A stretch of DNA of 12,712 bases from CAZGVV01 sp964529155 (GTDB lineage: Bacteria > Pseudomonadota > Alphaproteobacteria > Rickettsiales > SXRF01), in assembly GCA_964529155.1 (NCBI GenBank), contig CAZGVV010000061.1:1-12712 (forward strand), read 5' to 3'. The translations under genes and the position numbers were made by a program. This document shows, piece after piece, positions 6,301 through 12,676 of the stretch; the stretch's first letter is position 1, and each line of letters starts with the position of its first letter. The notes beneath the pieces are model-generated. The model did not search any database and had not been told where the DNA came from. It saw nothing but the letters and a program-made list of their open reading frames with translations.

Positions 6301-6465
6301 ATGAATACGGAAGCAAAAGCATTTAAGGAATCATTTAATAAAAACACAGCAGGATGGAAGGGCCAAGATGCCCAAACTCCGCTGGTAAATACAGCCGTGG
6401 GGCAAGAGGCGTATAGTAAGTATAAAAAATTTGAGCAGTTGGTGGCTCCGGGTAAATCGCGCTGA
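6301..6465 (+). CDS. very small hypothetical protein
   Basis: This 54-aa protein begins MNTEAKAFKE, with GGGGAGAGG immediately upstream of the ATG (its GGGGAG core ends 6 bases before the start). It is charged and hydrophilic, with AKAFKESFNKNTAGWK (5-20) and a second helical stretch YSKYKKFEQLV (38-48). It has no membrane segment and no motif I can name. It lies 11 bases after the 69-aa gene and is probably co-transcribed with it. The strong ribosome site and operon position support a real gene despite the short length. Its stop is 5 bases before the left copy of a direct repeat that brackets the 424-aa gene. Confidence 0.6.
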   Translation: MNTEAKAFKESFNKNTAGWKGQDAQTPLVNTAVGQEAYSKYKKFEQLVAPGKSR

Positions 6466-6470
6466 GTTGC

Positions 6471-6490
6471 ATTTCCTCCCTTCCGGTGCT
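6471..6490 (+). repeat. left copy of a direct repeat bracketing the 424-aa gene
   Basis: ATTTCCTCCCTTCCGGTGCT here and ATTTCCCCCTTCCGGTGCC at 8022-8040 are the same sequence except for one inserted T and the last base. They share the exact 12-mer CCCTTCCGGTGC. Both copies are in direct orientation and about 1.55 kb apart. Confidence 0.6.
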
Positions 6491-6527
6491 GCTCAATCAG
6501 TCATCTACGCCGCAGCAGCAATCATTA

Positions 6528-6541
6528 TCCTCAATTGAGGA
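6528..6541. repeat. perfect 14-base palindrome
   Basis: TCCTCAATTGAGGA is a perfect palindrome lying between the left direct repeat and the 3' end of the minus-strand 424-aa gene. It could be a protein-binding site or a minor hairpin. No T run follows, so it is not an obvious terminator. Confidence 0.4.
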
Positions 6542-6593
6542 CATACGTTAGGTTGCGCGATTACCGGCATTTTGGCATTTAAAACCGAGTGAT

Positions 6594-7868
6594 TTATTTG
6601 CTTCGCTCAGATCCCACGCGCAGAATGGTGGCCGCATGAAGGTTGATATCCCCGTTATCGGGATACATAAGCCCATGTTGGATAACTTCTAACGGATGCC
6701 CATAGCCTCTGCGATTTCTTTTGGCTTTGCGATGTAATTCTTCGCAATCCATATACTCGGCTCCTAACTCGCGGAGTGTTGCGACCTGCGCTTTTGCCAA
6801 GTTAGACGAAGGTGGCCCAATAACGCATAGGTGCGGAGGTTGCGTGTTGTCTGCACCACATACCTCGCGTACTAAGGTGGTAAGCTGTTCTACATAGCGC
6901 GCCTGCCGCTCTTCACTCATGCGGGCGGGAACGCAGACATAGAAATGCGAAGTATCCGGGTGACGTTTATGACGGTTTAATACATGCTGCGCGGCCTGAG
7001 GATCGTTAACATCCACCTCGATCAGGCAGATAGACTTACCATAAGCATCTGGCCAGTGGTAATTTGCATATAAAAGCTGCCCGGAAGTAAATGGATTGGC
7101 TTGCGTGGCGGTCACTGTAGGCGCCGTAAGGCTGGCAGCTTGTATGGCTTTAATCGTATCCAGATCTTTTAAGGCCAATGAAACATCTACATATATAGTG
7201 TGGAAGTCGCGTTTATTCGGTACGCGGTCTATCGCATTCGCCGCATCCGGATCGGTGCCGCGAATGATAATAATTTCCTCATCATGCATTGCAAAAAATT
7301 TCATTTTTTTGCCGGGACGCTTCGGGTCATTAATCAATATAGTCTCACCAGTTTCCGGCTTCCTAAACCACAAGTTTGCATCCGGACCGAAGGTCTGCAC
7401 CATGATCTTATGTCCATCTTTCCATGTACTATCCGAGTTCGGTTTTAGGATTGTCTGTAACGTGAACTTACTTGCATCACGCCATGTTCCTTGATGTATC
7501 GCCAACAACTTATCGCACTGCTCTTTTACATTTTGCGTATAACTATCTTTTTTTATACGGCGTTTCGCTAGCTGGTCATGCGCCGCTTGTAATATATCAT
7601 TTGGTATAGGAGCACATTTCGAATTATAATCCGCGGCCATGTTCTGCTGGCGCAGATAATTATTAACTTTACCATCATAGAACTCGTAATTTCGCACTAC
7701 TTCCAGAGTAGTGCGACTTCTTTCTGACTCCAGCCTCTCTTCCATCTCCCTTCTGAGCCGGTCGACGTCCAGCCCTTTTAGCGTTGCGCCAAGTACGCGT
7801 GCATTGCGTTCGCGCTCCTCATCAGATACGGCGGGTGGAGTGGGTAATGCGTCCTGGCGTTTCTTCAT
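6594..7868 (-). CDS. 424-aa protein of unknown function inserted between terL and portal
   Basis: I do not recognise this protein. It is soluble, with no signal peptide or membrane helix. Residues 15-60 are charged and helical, probably coiled-coil (EERERNARVL to LEVVRNYEF). A middle part (about 85-190) is basic and mixed, with NDPKRPGKKMKFF at 180-192. The C-terminal half alternates beta and helix: EIIIIRGTDPD (198-208), FHTIYVDVSLALKDLD (222-237), SICLIEVDVNDP (279-290), HFYVCVPARMSEERQ (308-322), PHLCVIGPPSSNLAKAQVATLRELGAEYMD (345-374) and ATILRVGSE (413-421). This could be a Rossmann-like or nuclease-like fold, but no catalytic motif is secure. The ATG at 7868 has only a weak GAGAG ribosome site. 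The gene opposes terL and portal, is AT-richer than both, has its own promoter and lies between direct repeats. All this suggests an acquired cargo gene. Confidence 0.75.
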   Translation of the reverse strand: MKKRQDALPTPPAVSDEERERNARVLGATLKGLDVDRLRREMEERLESERSRTTLEVVRNYEFYDGKVNNYLRQQNMAADYNSKCAPIPNDILQAAHDQLAKRRIKKDSYTQNVKEQCDKLLAIHQGTWRDASKFTLQTILKPNSDSTWKDGHKIMVQTFGPDANLWFRKPETGETILINDPKRPGKKMKFFAMHDEEIIIIRGTDPDAANAIDRVPNKRDFHTIYVDVSLALKDLDTIKAIQAASLTAPTVTATQANPFTSGQLLYANYHWPDAYGKSICLIEVDVNDPQAAQHVLNRHKRHPDTSHFYVCVPARMSEERQARYVEQLTTLVREVCGADNTQPPHLCVIGPPSSNLAKAQVATLRELGAEYMDCEELHRKAKRNRRGYGHPLEVIQHGLMYPDNGDINLHAATILRVGSERSK

Positions 7869-7920
7869 TTTCTCTCTTTTTTAAAAGGGTAACGGTATTA
7901 AAAATCATAAAACGTGCCAG

Positions 7921-7950
7921 TATATAAATAAAGTTAAGCTTTTATTGCAA
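7921..7950 (-). promoter_or_regulatory. candidate promoter of the 424-aa gene
   Basis: On the minus strand TTGCAA (7945-7950) and TATATA (7921-7926) are 18 bases apart. The transcript would start near 7914, about 46 bases before the ATG. The surrounding DNA is very AT-rich. Confidence 0.45.
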
Positions 7951-8021
7951 TTGTTTATGTTTTAATTCAGCATATTAAACGCTCTACTCTGTATATTTAG
8001 GATGCAGGCATAGTTAATGAT

Positions 8022-8040
8022 ATTTCCCCCTTCCGGTGCC
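8022..8040 (+). repeat. right copy of the direct repeat bracketing the 424-aa gene
   Basis: ATTTCCCCCTTCCGGTGCC pairs with the copy at 6471-6490. Between the two copies lie the 424-aa gene, its promoter and AT-rich flanks. Beyond this copy the DNA returns to the GC-richer composition of the portal region. Confidence 0.6.
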
Positions 8041-8114
8041 ACTATTGCAGGCCTATATCTGTAAATGTAAGCTCGACGAAGTGTGAGCGAGAAGGGGCGG
8101 TTGCTCCGGGTATT

Positions 8115-8405
8115 TCAATACGGCGCGGGTAATTCATAGCGCCTGCGCATTTCGCGGGCGAGGTGGTGGGCGGCGCGGTAGCGTTGCCAGAGGCGTTCCG
8201 GCAGTTCTTCAAAATCCAATAAGGCATCGGCGGTGGGGCGGTAGTGCTCGTCGCGCAAATAGGGTTGGGCGATGTTCATGGCGGCGTCAAACAACGCCAG
8301 TATGTCCTCCAGCGGGAGGGCGGGCAGGGCTGCGGTTTTGGGTTCCTGGATCATATATTTATCCAACAAGCATAGCATGAATCGCTGCGTAGGGTCAAAT
8401 GCCAT
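8115..8405 (-). CDS. small hypothetical protein divergent from the portal gene
   Basis: The ATG at 8405 gives 96 aa beginning MAFDPTQRFM; a TTG two codons upstream (8411) is an alternative start. AAGGA lies 10 bases before the ATG. The protein is Leu/Ala-rich and helical: FMLCLLDKYMI (9-19), LPLEDILALFDAAMNIAQPYL (about 30-50), then LLDFEELPERLWQRYRAAHHLAREMRRRYELP (62-93). There is no membrane segment and no named motif. It could be a small regulator or a packaging accessory protein, but there is no evidence for either. Only 43 bases separate its start from the portal ATG on the other strand, so their promoters must overlap each other or the coding regions. Confidence 0.62.
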   Translation of the reverse strand: MAFDPTQRFMLCLLDKYMIQEPKTAALPALPLEDILALFDAAMNIAQPYLRDEHYRPTADALLDFEELPERLWQRYRAAHHLAREMRRRYELPAPY

Positions 8406-8448
8406 GCGCAATTTTTCCTTATTTTACAACCAGTAGGAGATTTCACCG

Positions 8449-8988
8449 ATGACGCATTCTACCCAGCCGAATCGTGCGCTTGCACGCCTGCGTTCGTTTA
8501 TTATGGCTAAAGCCCGCACTCAGCATGGACATAAAGGATGGGAGGGCGGGGCGCAGGCGCGCAGCTACCTGGTGTCGCCCGGGCAACCCGTGTGGATGGA
8601 GCGCGACTATGCCCGGTTCGCGCAGGAGGCGTATATGCGCAACGTCATCGCGCATCGGGCTATTGCAATGGTGGCGAGTGCGGCGGCAAGTGTGCGGGTG
8701 AAATTATTTACGGTGGCGCGGAGCGGCGTGGCAACCGAGATGCCGGCGCATCCGATGCTGGATGTGTTGGCGCAGCCTAACCCGGCGCAGGCGCGGCAGG
8801 CGTTTTTTGAGTCCATGTATCAGTACCGGTTGATCAGTGGGAACGCCTTTGTGCTGGCAGGCGGCCCACAATCGGGGAAACCGCAGGAGCTGTATACGCT
8901 GCGCCCGGACCGGGTGTCTATTATCGCCGGAAAAAACGGTGTGCCGGCGGCGTATCGCTATACAGCCGGGGCGGTGGTGCAGGATTAG
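8449..8988 (+). CDS. phage/GTA-type portal protein, N-terminal part only
   Basis: The portal is the dodecameric ring at one capsid vertex through which TerL pumps DNA. The frame gives 179 aa, while portals of this HK97/RcGTA type are about 400. Recognisable N-terminal features are GQPVWMERDYARFAQEAYMRN (45-65), the AMVASAAASV helix (73-82), AHPMLDVLAQPNP (100-112), FFESMYQYRLISGNAFV (119-135) and ELYTLRPDRVSII (147-159). It ends YTAGAVVQD, where a GTA portal would normally continue. AGGAGA sits 8 bases before the ATG. The TAG stop at 8986-8988 is four bases before the N run, so it may be a contig-end error or a true disruption; the sequence cannot decide. In standard modules terL precedes it directly. 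Confidence 0.88.
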   Translation: MTHSTQPNRALARLRSFIMAKARTQHGHKGWEGGAQARSYLVSPGQPVWMERDYARFAQEAYMRNVIAHRAIAMVASAAASVRVKLFTVARSGVATEMPAHPMLDVLAQPNPAQARQAFFESMYQYRLISGNAFVLAGGPQSGKPQELYTLRPDRVSIIAGKNGVPAAYRYTAGAVVQD

Positions 8989-8992
8989 AGCC

Positions 8993-9002
8993 NNNNNNNN
9001 NN
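8993..9002. other. scaffold gap (10 Ns)
   Basis: Ten Ns join two contigs. The sequence before is the middle of a portal gene and the sequence after is the tail of an unrelated frame, so the true missing length is unknown and could be many kilobases. Missing phage structural genes could lie here. Confidence 0.95.
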
Positions 9003-9004
9003 TT

Positions 9005-9172
9005 ACGGGAGTGCAGGCTTTAGAGACGCCTGATACAAGAGTTGCCGTTTCAGGGCCTATGACGACGGCGCAGAAAGAATCGGGTGGATTATCGCGTGGA
9101 GGTCCTGTTGAGCATCCGGTTTGGACACTTAGGCGCGAAAATCCAGATCCACATGATTTGGGTGTTTCATAA
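9005..9172 (+). CDS. C-terminal fragment of an unknown protein, cut by the gap
   Basis: Only the last 55 residues are visible, from the gap to a TAA at 9170-9172. The stretch is polar and Pro/Gly/Thr-rich (TPDTRVAVSG, GGLSRGGPVEHP, RRENPDPHDLGVS) and looks like a disordered tail. No family can be named. The frame is supported by the absence of stops, plausible codon use and a strong terminator just downstream on the same strand. It could belong to the phage/GTA-like block or to host DNA beyond it. Confidence 0.5.
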   Translation, partial: TGVQALETPDTRVAVSGPMTTAQKESGGLSRGGPVEHPVWTLRRENPDPHDLGVS

Positions 9173-9180
9173 ACAATAAT

Positions 9181-9216
9181 AAAAGGCTGCTTAGAAGGTA
9201 CTAAGCAGCCTTTTTT
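9181..9216 (+). terminator. very strong intrinsic terminator
   Basis: A perfect 14-bp stem (AAAAGGCTGCTTAG at 9181-9194 with its complement at 9201-9214) has a 6-base loop, AAGGTA, and the arm ends in a T6 run (9211-9216). It is 8 bases after the stop of the truncated gene and clearly ends that transcript. With As on the other side it may also stop the converging minus-strand gene. Confidence 0.95.
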
Positions 9217-9265
9217 ATCGGGAATGATTGCATCAATAGGCAACGCTATGGCGTTTGAACGCAGA

Positions 9266-9682
9266 TCAGTTATTACGATAACACGCTGCGTTTTTTTCAG
9301 GAATTCCGGTTATGCGGAGTATATGAGGAATCGGGGTTTCGTGCGAAGCGTGACCCACTATAATCTGTCCCGTAGACCTGTATTCGTTGTAGCAGGCGGT
9401 AATCGTTTGATAAAGCAGTGTCCATTTTTCCGTGGCCTCACGTAAATTATGGTTATCAGGATACGAAATGTCCTTGCAAAAAGGATTAAATTTTCTGCTG
9501 TTACCCTGTTCATTTGGTACGGCTATCTCAATTCTTTTAATGATGCTGGCGCGTATTGCATCGGGAAAATTGTCTGAAAAAACAACTTTGATGCGACCGC
9601 GTTCTTGCTGAAGAGATACGCGATTCGATTTGGGATTTTTGGTTTCTGGGTTTCCGAAATCCCAATGTGTTTCAGTGTCCAT
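9266..9682 (-). CDS. hypothetical protein of unknown function
   Basis: This 138-aa soluble protein starts at an ATG with a textbook AGGAGG 5 bases upstream and a good sigma70 promoter just beyond, so it is very probably expressed. The N-terminus is polar (HWDFGNPETKNPKSNR, 6-21). A beta-like IKVVFSDNF (31-39) and a helix AIRASIIKRIEIAVP (42-56) follow. ATEKWTLLYQTITACYNEYRS (83-103) is a likely helix, then TGQIIVGHASHETPIPHILRITGIP (104-128). There is no signal peptide, membrane segment or recognised motif. It is AT-richer than the cytochrome gene opposite. It converges on the terminator at 9181-9216. Confidence 0.75.
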   Translation of the reverse strand: MDTETHWDFGNPETKNPKSNRVSLQQERGRIKVVFSDNFPDAIRASIIKRIEIAVPNEQGNSRKFNPFCKDISYPDNHNLREATEKWTLLYQTITACYNEYRSTGQIIVGHASHETPIPHILRITGIPEKNAACYRNN

Positions 9683-9704
9683 AAATCCTCCTAATGCTTG
9701 TTAA

Positions 9705-9733
9705 TTTATAGCGGGACTTTTGCGCACGTGCAA
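9705..9733 (-). promoter_or_regulatory. strong sigma70-like promoter of the 138-aa gene
   Basis: On the minus strand TTGCAC (9728-9733) and TATAAA (9705-9710) have an ideal 17-base spacer. The transcript would start near 9698, giving a leader of about 15 bases that carries the AGGAGG. The -35 sits 8 bases from the -35 of the opposing promoter. Confidence 0.7.
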
Positions 9734-9742
9734 TCACTTGCA
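9729..9742. promoter_or_regulatory. possible operator between back-to-back promoters
   Basis: TGCAA and TTGCA form a short inverted repeat around TCAC. It overlaps the -35 of the minus promoter and touches the -35 of the plus promoter, and the 8-base palindrome GCACGTGC (9724-9731) adjoins it. A regulator bound here could control both genes. The repeat is short, so this is tentative. Confidence 0.3.
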
Positions 9743-9770
9743 TGACAACAAGAAAAAAAAATGCTATATG
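9742..9770 (+). promoter_or_regulatory. sigma70-like promoter giving a leaderless b561-YceI transcript
   Basis: ATGACA (9742-9747, one mismatch to TTGACA) and TATATG (9765-9770) are 17 bases apart, and TGC before the -10 makes it an extended -10 promoter. The expected start, about 7 bases downstream, falls on the ATG at 9777. No Shine-Dalgarno sequence precedes that ATG, consistent with leaderless translation. Confidence 0.55.
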
Positions 9771-9776
9771 CACCCC

Positions 9777-10883
9777 ATGCAGTTGCGAAATTCTATAAAT
9801 AGATACGGTGTGGTTGCCAAATCATTCCATTGGGTGATGGCGGTGCTTATTCTTGGCATGCTGGCACTGGGGCTTTACATGACGGATAAGCCGATTACGC
9901 CGGATATTTTGAAATTATATGGCCTGCACAAAGCCTTTGGCGTTGTGGTGCTGGCGCTGGTGTGCGGGCGGTTTTTGTGGCGGTTATATGATGCGCCACC
10001 ACCATTTCCGCCGATGCCGCGCATGATGCAATGGGCGGCGCAGGTGACGCATGGTGCGCTCTATGTGGCGATGGTTGCGCTGCCGCTTTCCGGGTGGGCG
10101 ATGTCCTCGGCGGCGGGGTTTCCGGTGTCGGTGTTTGGCTGGTTTACGCTTCCGGCATTGATGGGGCCGGATAAAATATACCGTGAAATATTCGAAGATG
10201 TGCATGGCATGATTGCCTATGGATTGATGGGGCTGCTCTGCCTGCATGTGGCGGCGGCGTTGTGGCATCATTTCGTGCGTAAAGATGGAACGCTTCGGCG
10301 GATGCTGATGGGGGTGGCGCTGCTGTGCGTGAGCATGAGCGCGCAGGCCGAAAGCACGGCGATTCCGGCGTATGTTCTGGTGCCTGAAAAAAGCAGTCTG
10401 GGATTCACCGCCACGCAGAATAACGCGCCGGTGGAGGGAGAGTTCAAGCATTTCGCTGCCGATATTCATTTTGACCCTAAAAACCTCGATGCCAGCGCGG
10501 TGACGGTGGAAGTGGATATGAAAAGCGTGGCCTCCGGCTATGCCGAAATGGCGAAGACGCTGGCGGCACCGGAATGGTTTGATGTGGCGCATTTTCCAAC
10601 GGCAGTGCTACGCACAACCAAAATCCACCAGATGCCAAGCCCGCGTGGTGAGTCGCAGGATTATTATGCTGAGGCCACGCTTACACTCCGTGGTAAAACT
10701 GTGCCGCTTGAGGTGAATTTCAGCTTTGAGGAATTAAGCCCTGAGAAAGCGATTGCGGTGGGCAAGGCGTCACTCTTGCGTAATGCATTTGGCGTGGGCC
10801 AGGGCGAATGGGCAAAAACGGATGCGCTGCGCGATAATGTGATGGTGCATTTCCGGGTGGTGGCGGTGCGGAAGCAAGCCTAA
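9777..10883 (+). CDS. cytochrome b561 - YceI fusion protein
   Basis: This is a single 368-aa chain. Residues 1-175 are a four-helix cytochrome b561 of the CybB/YceJ type: SFHWVMAVLILGMLALGLYM (16-35), a helix from about 51, a third at 93-112 and a fourth from 143. His18, His51, His143 and His157 match the spacing of the four heme ligands of E. coli CybB, so two hemes b are expected. Residues 176-191 (MLMGVALLCVSMSAQA) read like a signal peptide leading into a YceI lipocalin-like domain (193-366). That domain has FDVAHFPTAVL (268-278), LTLRGKTVPL (302-311) and RNAFGVGQGEW (335-345). YceI proteins are periplasmic and bind polyprenyl/quinone-like lipids. The fusion implies membrane electron transfer coupled to a lipid-binding domain. 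The start at 9777 is chosen by family alignment and promoter position; ATG 9768 and TTG 9720 are alternatives. Confidence 0.92.
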   Translation: MQLRNSINRYGVVAKSFHWVMAVLILGMLALGLYMTDKPITPDILKLYGLHKAFGVVVLALVCGRFLWRLYDAPPPFPPMPRMMQWAAQVTHGALYVAMVALPLSGWAMSSAAGFPVSVFGWFTLPALMGPDKIYREIFEDVHGMIAYGLMGLLCLHVAAALWHHFVRKDGTLRRMLMGVALLCVSMSAQAESTAIPAYVLVPEKSSLGFTATQNNAPVEGEFKHFAADIHFDPKNLDASAVTVEVDMKSVASGYAEMAKTLAAPEWFDVAHFPTAVLRTTKIHQMPSPRGESQDYYAEATLTLRGKTVPLEVNFSFEELSPEKAIAVGKASLLRNAFGVGQGEWAKTDALRDNVMVHFRVVAVRKQA

Positions 10884-10986
10884 ACGTTTCGCTTAGAAGC
10901 GGTTCAGTATTTCTACCAGATCTTGCTGCAAACGCCATTTTCCTGCGCTTCGCTGCGATGCGCGTGGTGTAGGAAGCGAGGGTGCA

Positions 10987-12628
10987 TTAATAGGAATCAA
11001 GCTTCCGTTGCATGTTCCCATTGTTACTTAAAAATTCCACCATGCGCCGCCCCACTTCGCGTGGGCCCATGACGGCGAGGTCAACGTTTTGAGTGGCGAA
11101 ATAGTGCATTTCTTCGTCATTATGGGCGCGAACAAGTACTTTGATTCCCGGCTTTAAGATACGGGCGGCTTCCACGATGCGGCGGGCTTCATAAGGATTG
11201 GGCACGGCGACGATGATGGCCTGGGCGTTTTCCAATGCGGCTTCCTGCAGGGTTTCCACATGGGTGGCATCGCCTGCGATGGCGTGGAAACCACGTTCGC
11301 GTAATGCTTCCACGCGCTCGCGGTTGGCTTCCACCACCACCAGATCAATGTGGGCGGATTGGATGTTTTCCGAAATATGACGCCCGACGCGGCCATGGCC
11401 TACCAGTACGACGAGTTCTTTCAGCGCGCCCTTTTCTTCCTGCTTCAAATGGGCGAGGTCATCGTCACGCAAGTCAAAGAGCCTGGATGCCTGCGGGTGA
11501 GTGGACAGGTATTCGTATATATAACGGCTGGCGTGAAAGAATACGGGATTGAGTGAAATGGAGATGATGGCGCCAGCCAGGATAAGGTCGCGGCCCGTTT
11601 CGGGCAATAGGCCATGGGCAACGCCGAGACTTGCCAGCACAAACGAGAACTCCCCGATTTGCGCGAGGCCTGCGGAAACGAGCAATGCGGTTTTGAGGGG
11701 GTAGCGAAAGAGTAATACGATGAGCGTAGCGGCAATGGACTTCCCGACCATGATGATGCTGACAACGCCGAGCACTTCCAAGGGTTTTTCCACCAGCGTC
11801 ATGGGGTTGAACAGCATGCCGACCGAGACGAAAAAGAGTACGGCGAAGGCGTCTTGCAGCGGCAAGGCTTTATCGGCGGCTTCGTGAGAGAGGTCTGATT
11901 CACGGATCATCATGCCGGCGAAGAAGGCACCAAGCGCGAAAGAAATATCGAATAATTGCGCCGCGGCATAGGCCACGCCCATGGCGACGGCGAATACGCA
12001 GAGGGTGAAGAGTTCGCGTGAGCGCAAGCGGGCCACGGTGGTAAGCAACCAGGGAAGCGCGCGCCTGCCGACAACCACCATGAACACGATAAATGCAATA
12101 ACTTTGCCGAGCGCGAAGAATAAATCGAACGCCAGGGCTTTGCCGGTGGCTTCATGGCCGCTGAGCGCCGGAATTAAAACCAGCGCCAGCACCATGATGA
12201 TGTCTTCCACGATCAACCAGCCGATGGCGATGTTGCCGTTATTGGTTTGCAGGAGATTGTGTTCCTCCAGGGCACGCAGCAGCACGACGGTGCTGGCAAC
12301 CGACAGCGCCAGACCTAGCATAAGCCCGCTTTTCAGCGGCCAGCCCCAGCAATACGTCATCAACACGCCAAGTAAAATGGCTACCAGAATTTGCGCGATT
12401 GCGCCGGGCAGGGCGATGCGTTTTACCTCCATGAGGTCACGGATGGAAAAATGCAGGCCAACGCCGAACATNNNNNNNNNNGGTGTGCGTGCCGACCAAT
12501 ATGCCCGCGATCAGGTAGCCGACAATCGGCGACATGCGTAATTTGCAGGCGATTAGGCCGCAGATGAACGCGGCGGTAAAGCCTACGGCAATGGTGGTGA
12601 TAAGCGGTAAATCATGGGCCATGGTCAT
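10987..12628 (-). CDS. ybaL: YbaL/Kef-type cation:proton antiporter with RCK domain, interrupted by a scaffold gap
   Basis: This is a CPA2-family inner-membrane antiporter that exchanges K+ or Na+ for H+ and is gated by a cytoplasmic NAD(H)-binding domain. The N-terminal part (12628 to the gap, 49 aa) ends GYLIAGILVG; the rest (12471-10987, 494 aa) resumes at MFGVGLHF. In the second part the conserved IGWLIVEDIIMV (83-94), ALGAFFAGMMIRESDLSHEA (179-198) and AQIGEFSFVLASLG (270-283) belong to the transport domain. The RCK/TrkA-N domain has LVGHGRVGRH (356-365), Glu381 at the end of strand 2 and AGDAT (399-403). The two parts are in different frames only because the gap is filled with 10 Ns. 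The expected total, about 564 aa, fits YbaL. Kef and YbaL differ little here, so the symbol is by similarity. The ATG at 12628 (or 12622) has no strong ribosome site. Confidence 0.93.
12472..12481. other. scaffold gap (10 Ns) inside the antiporter gene
   Basis: Ten Ns interrupt the first membrane region of the antiporter. Comparison from memory with E. coli YbaL suggests about 21 residues (63 bases) are missing, so the N run is a placeholder and not a measured length. Confidence 0.9.
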
Positions 12629-12667
12629 GCAAATACCATGCGTAGAGTGGACACAAAGGTCAATGTG

Positions 12668-12676
12668 TTTATAGCA
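12668..12676 (-). promoter_or_regulatory. possible extended -10 promoter of the antiporter gene
   Basis: On the minus strand TGCTATAAA forms an extended -10 about 40 bases upstream of the ATG. The -35 region is poor. The window ends nearby, so the upstream context is incomplete. Confidence 0.3.

Noticed and set aside
6471..6520. On the minus strand GCACCGGAAGGGAGG next to GCAGC recalls the conserved tip of the bacterial SRP RNA
   Set aside because: The order of the conserved blocks is wrong and no long pairing arms exist on either side, so it is not an ffs gene.
9984..10592. 202-aa minus-strand frame opposite the b561-YceI gene
   Set aside because: It is extremely His/Arg-rich and antisense to a well-supported gene; it is a composition artefact.
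10884..10986. Possible bidirectional terminator between the convergent b561-YceI and antiporter genes
   Set aside because: Only a short CGCTT/AAGCG stem is present with no T run on either strand, so I do not call a terminator.
11198..12541. Plus-strand frames opposite the antiporter
   Set aside because: They are short, low-complexity shadows without ribosome sites, and the last one crosses the N run. The minus-strand gene explains the region.
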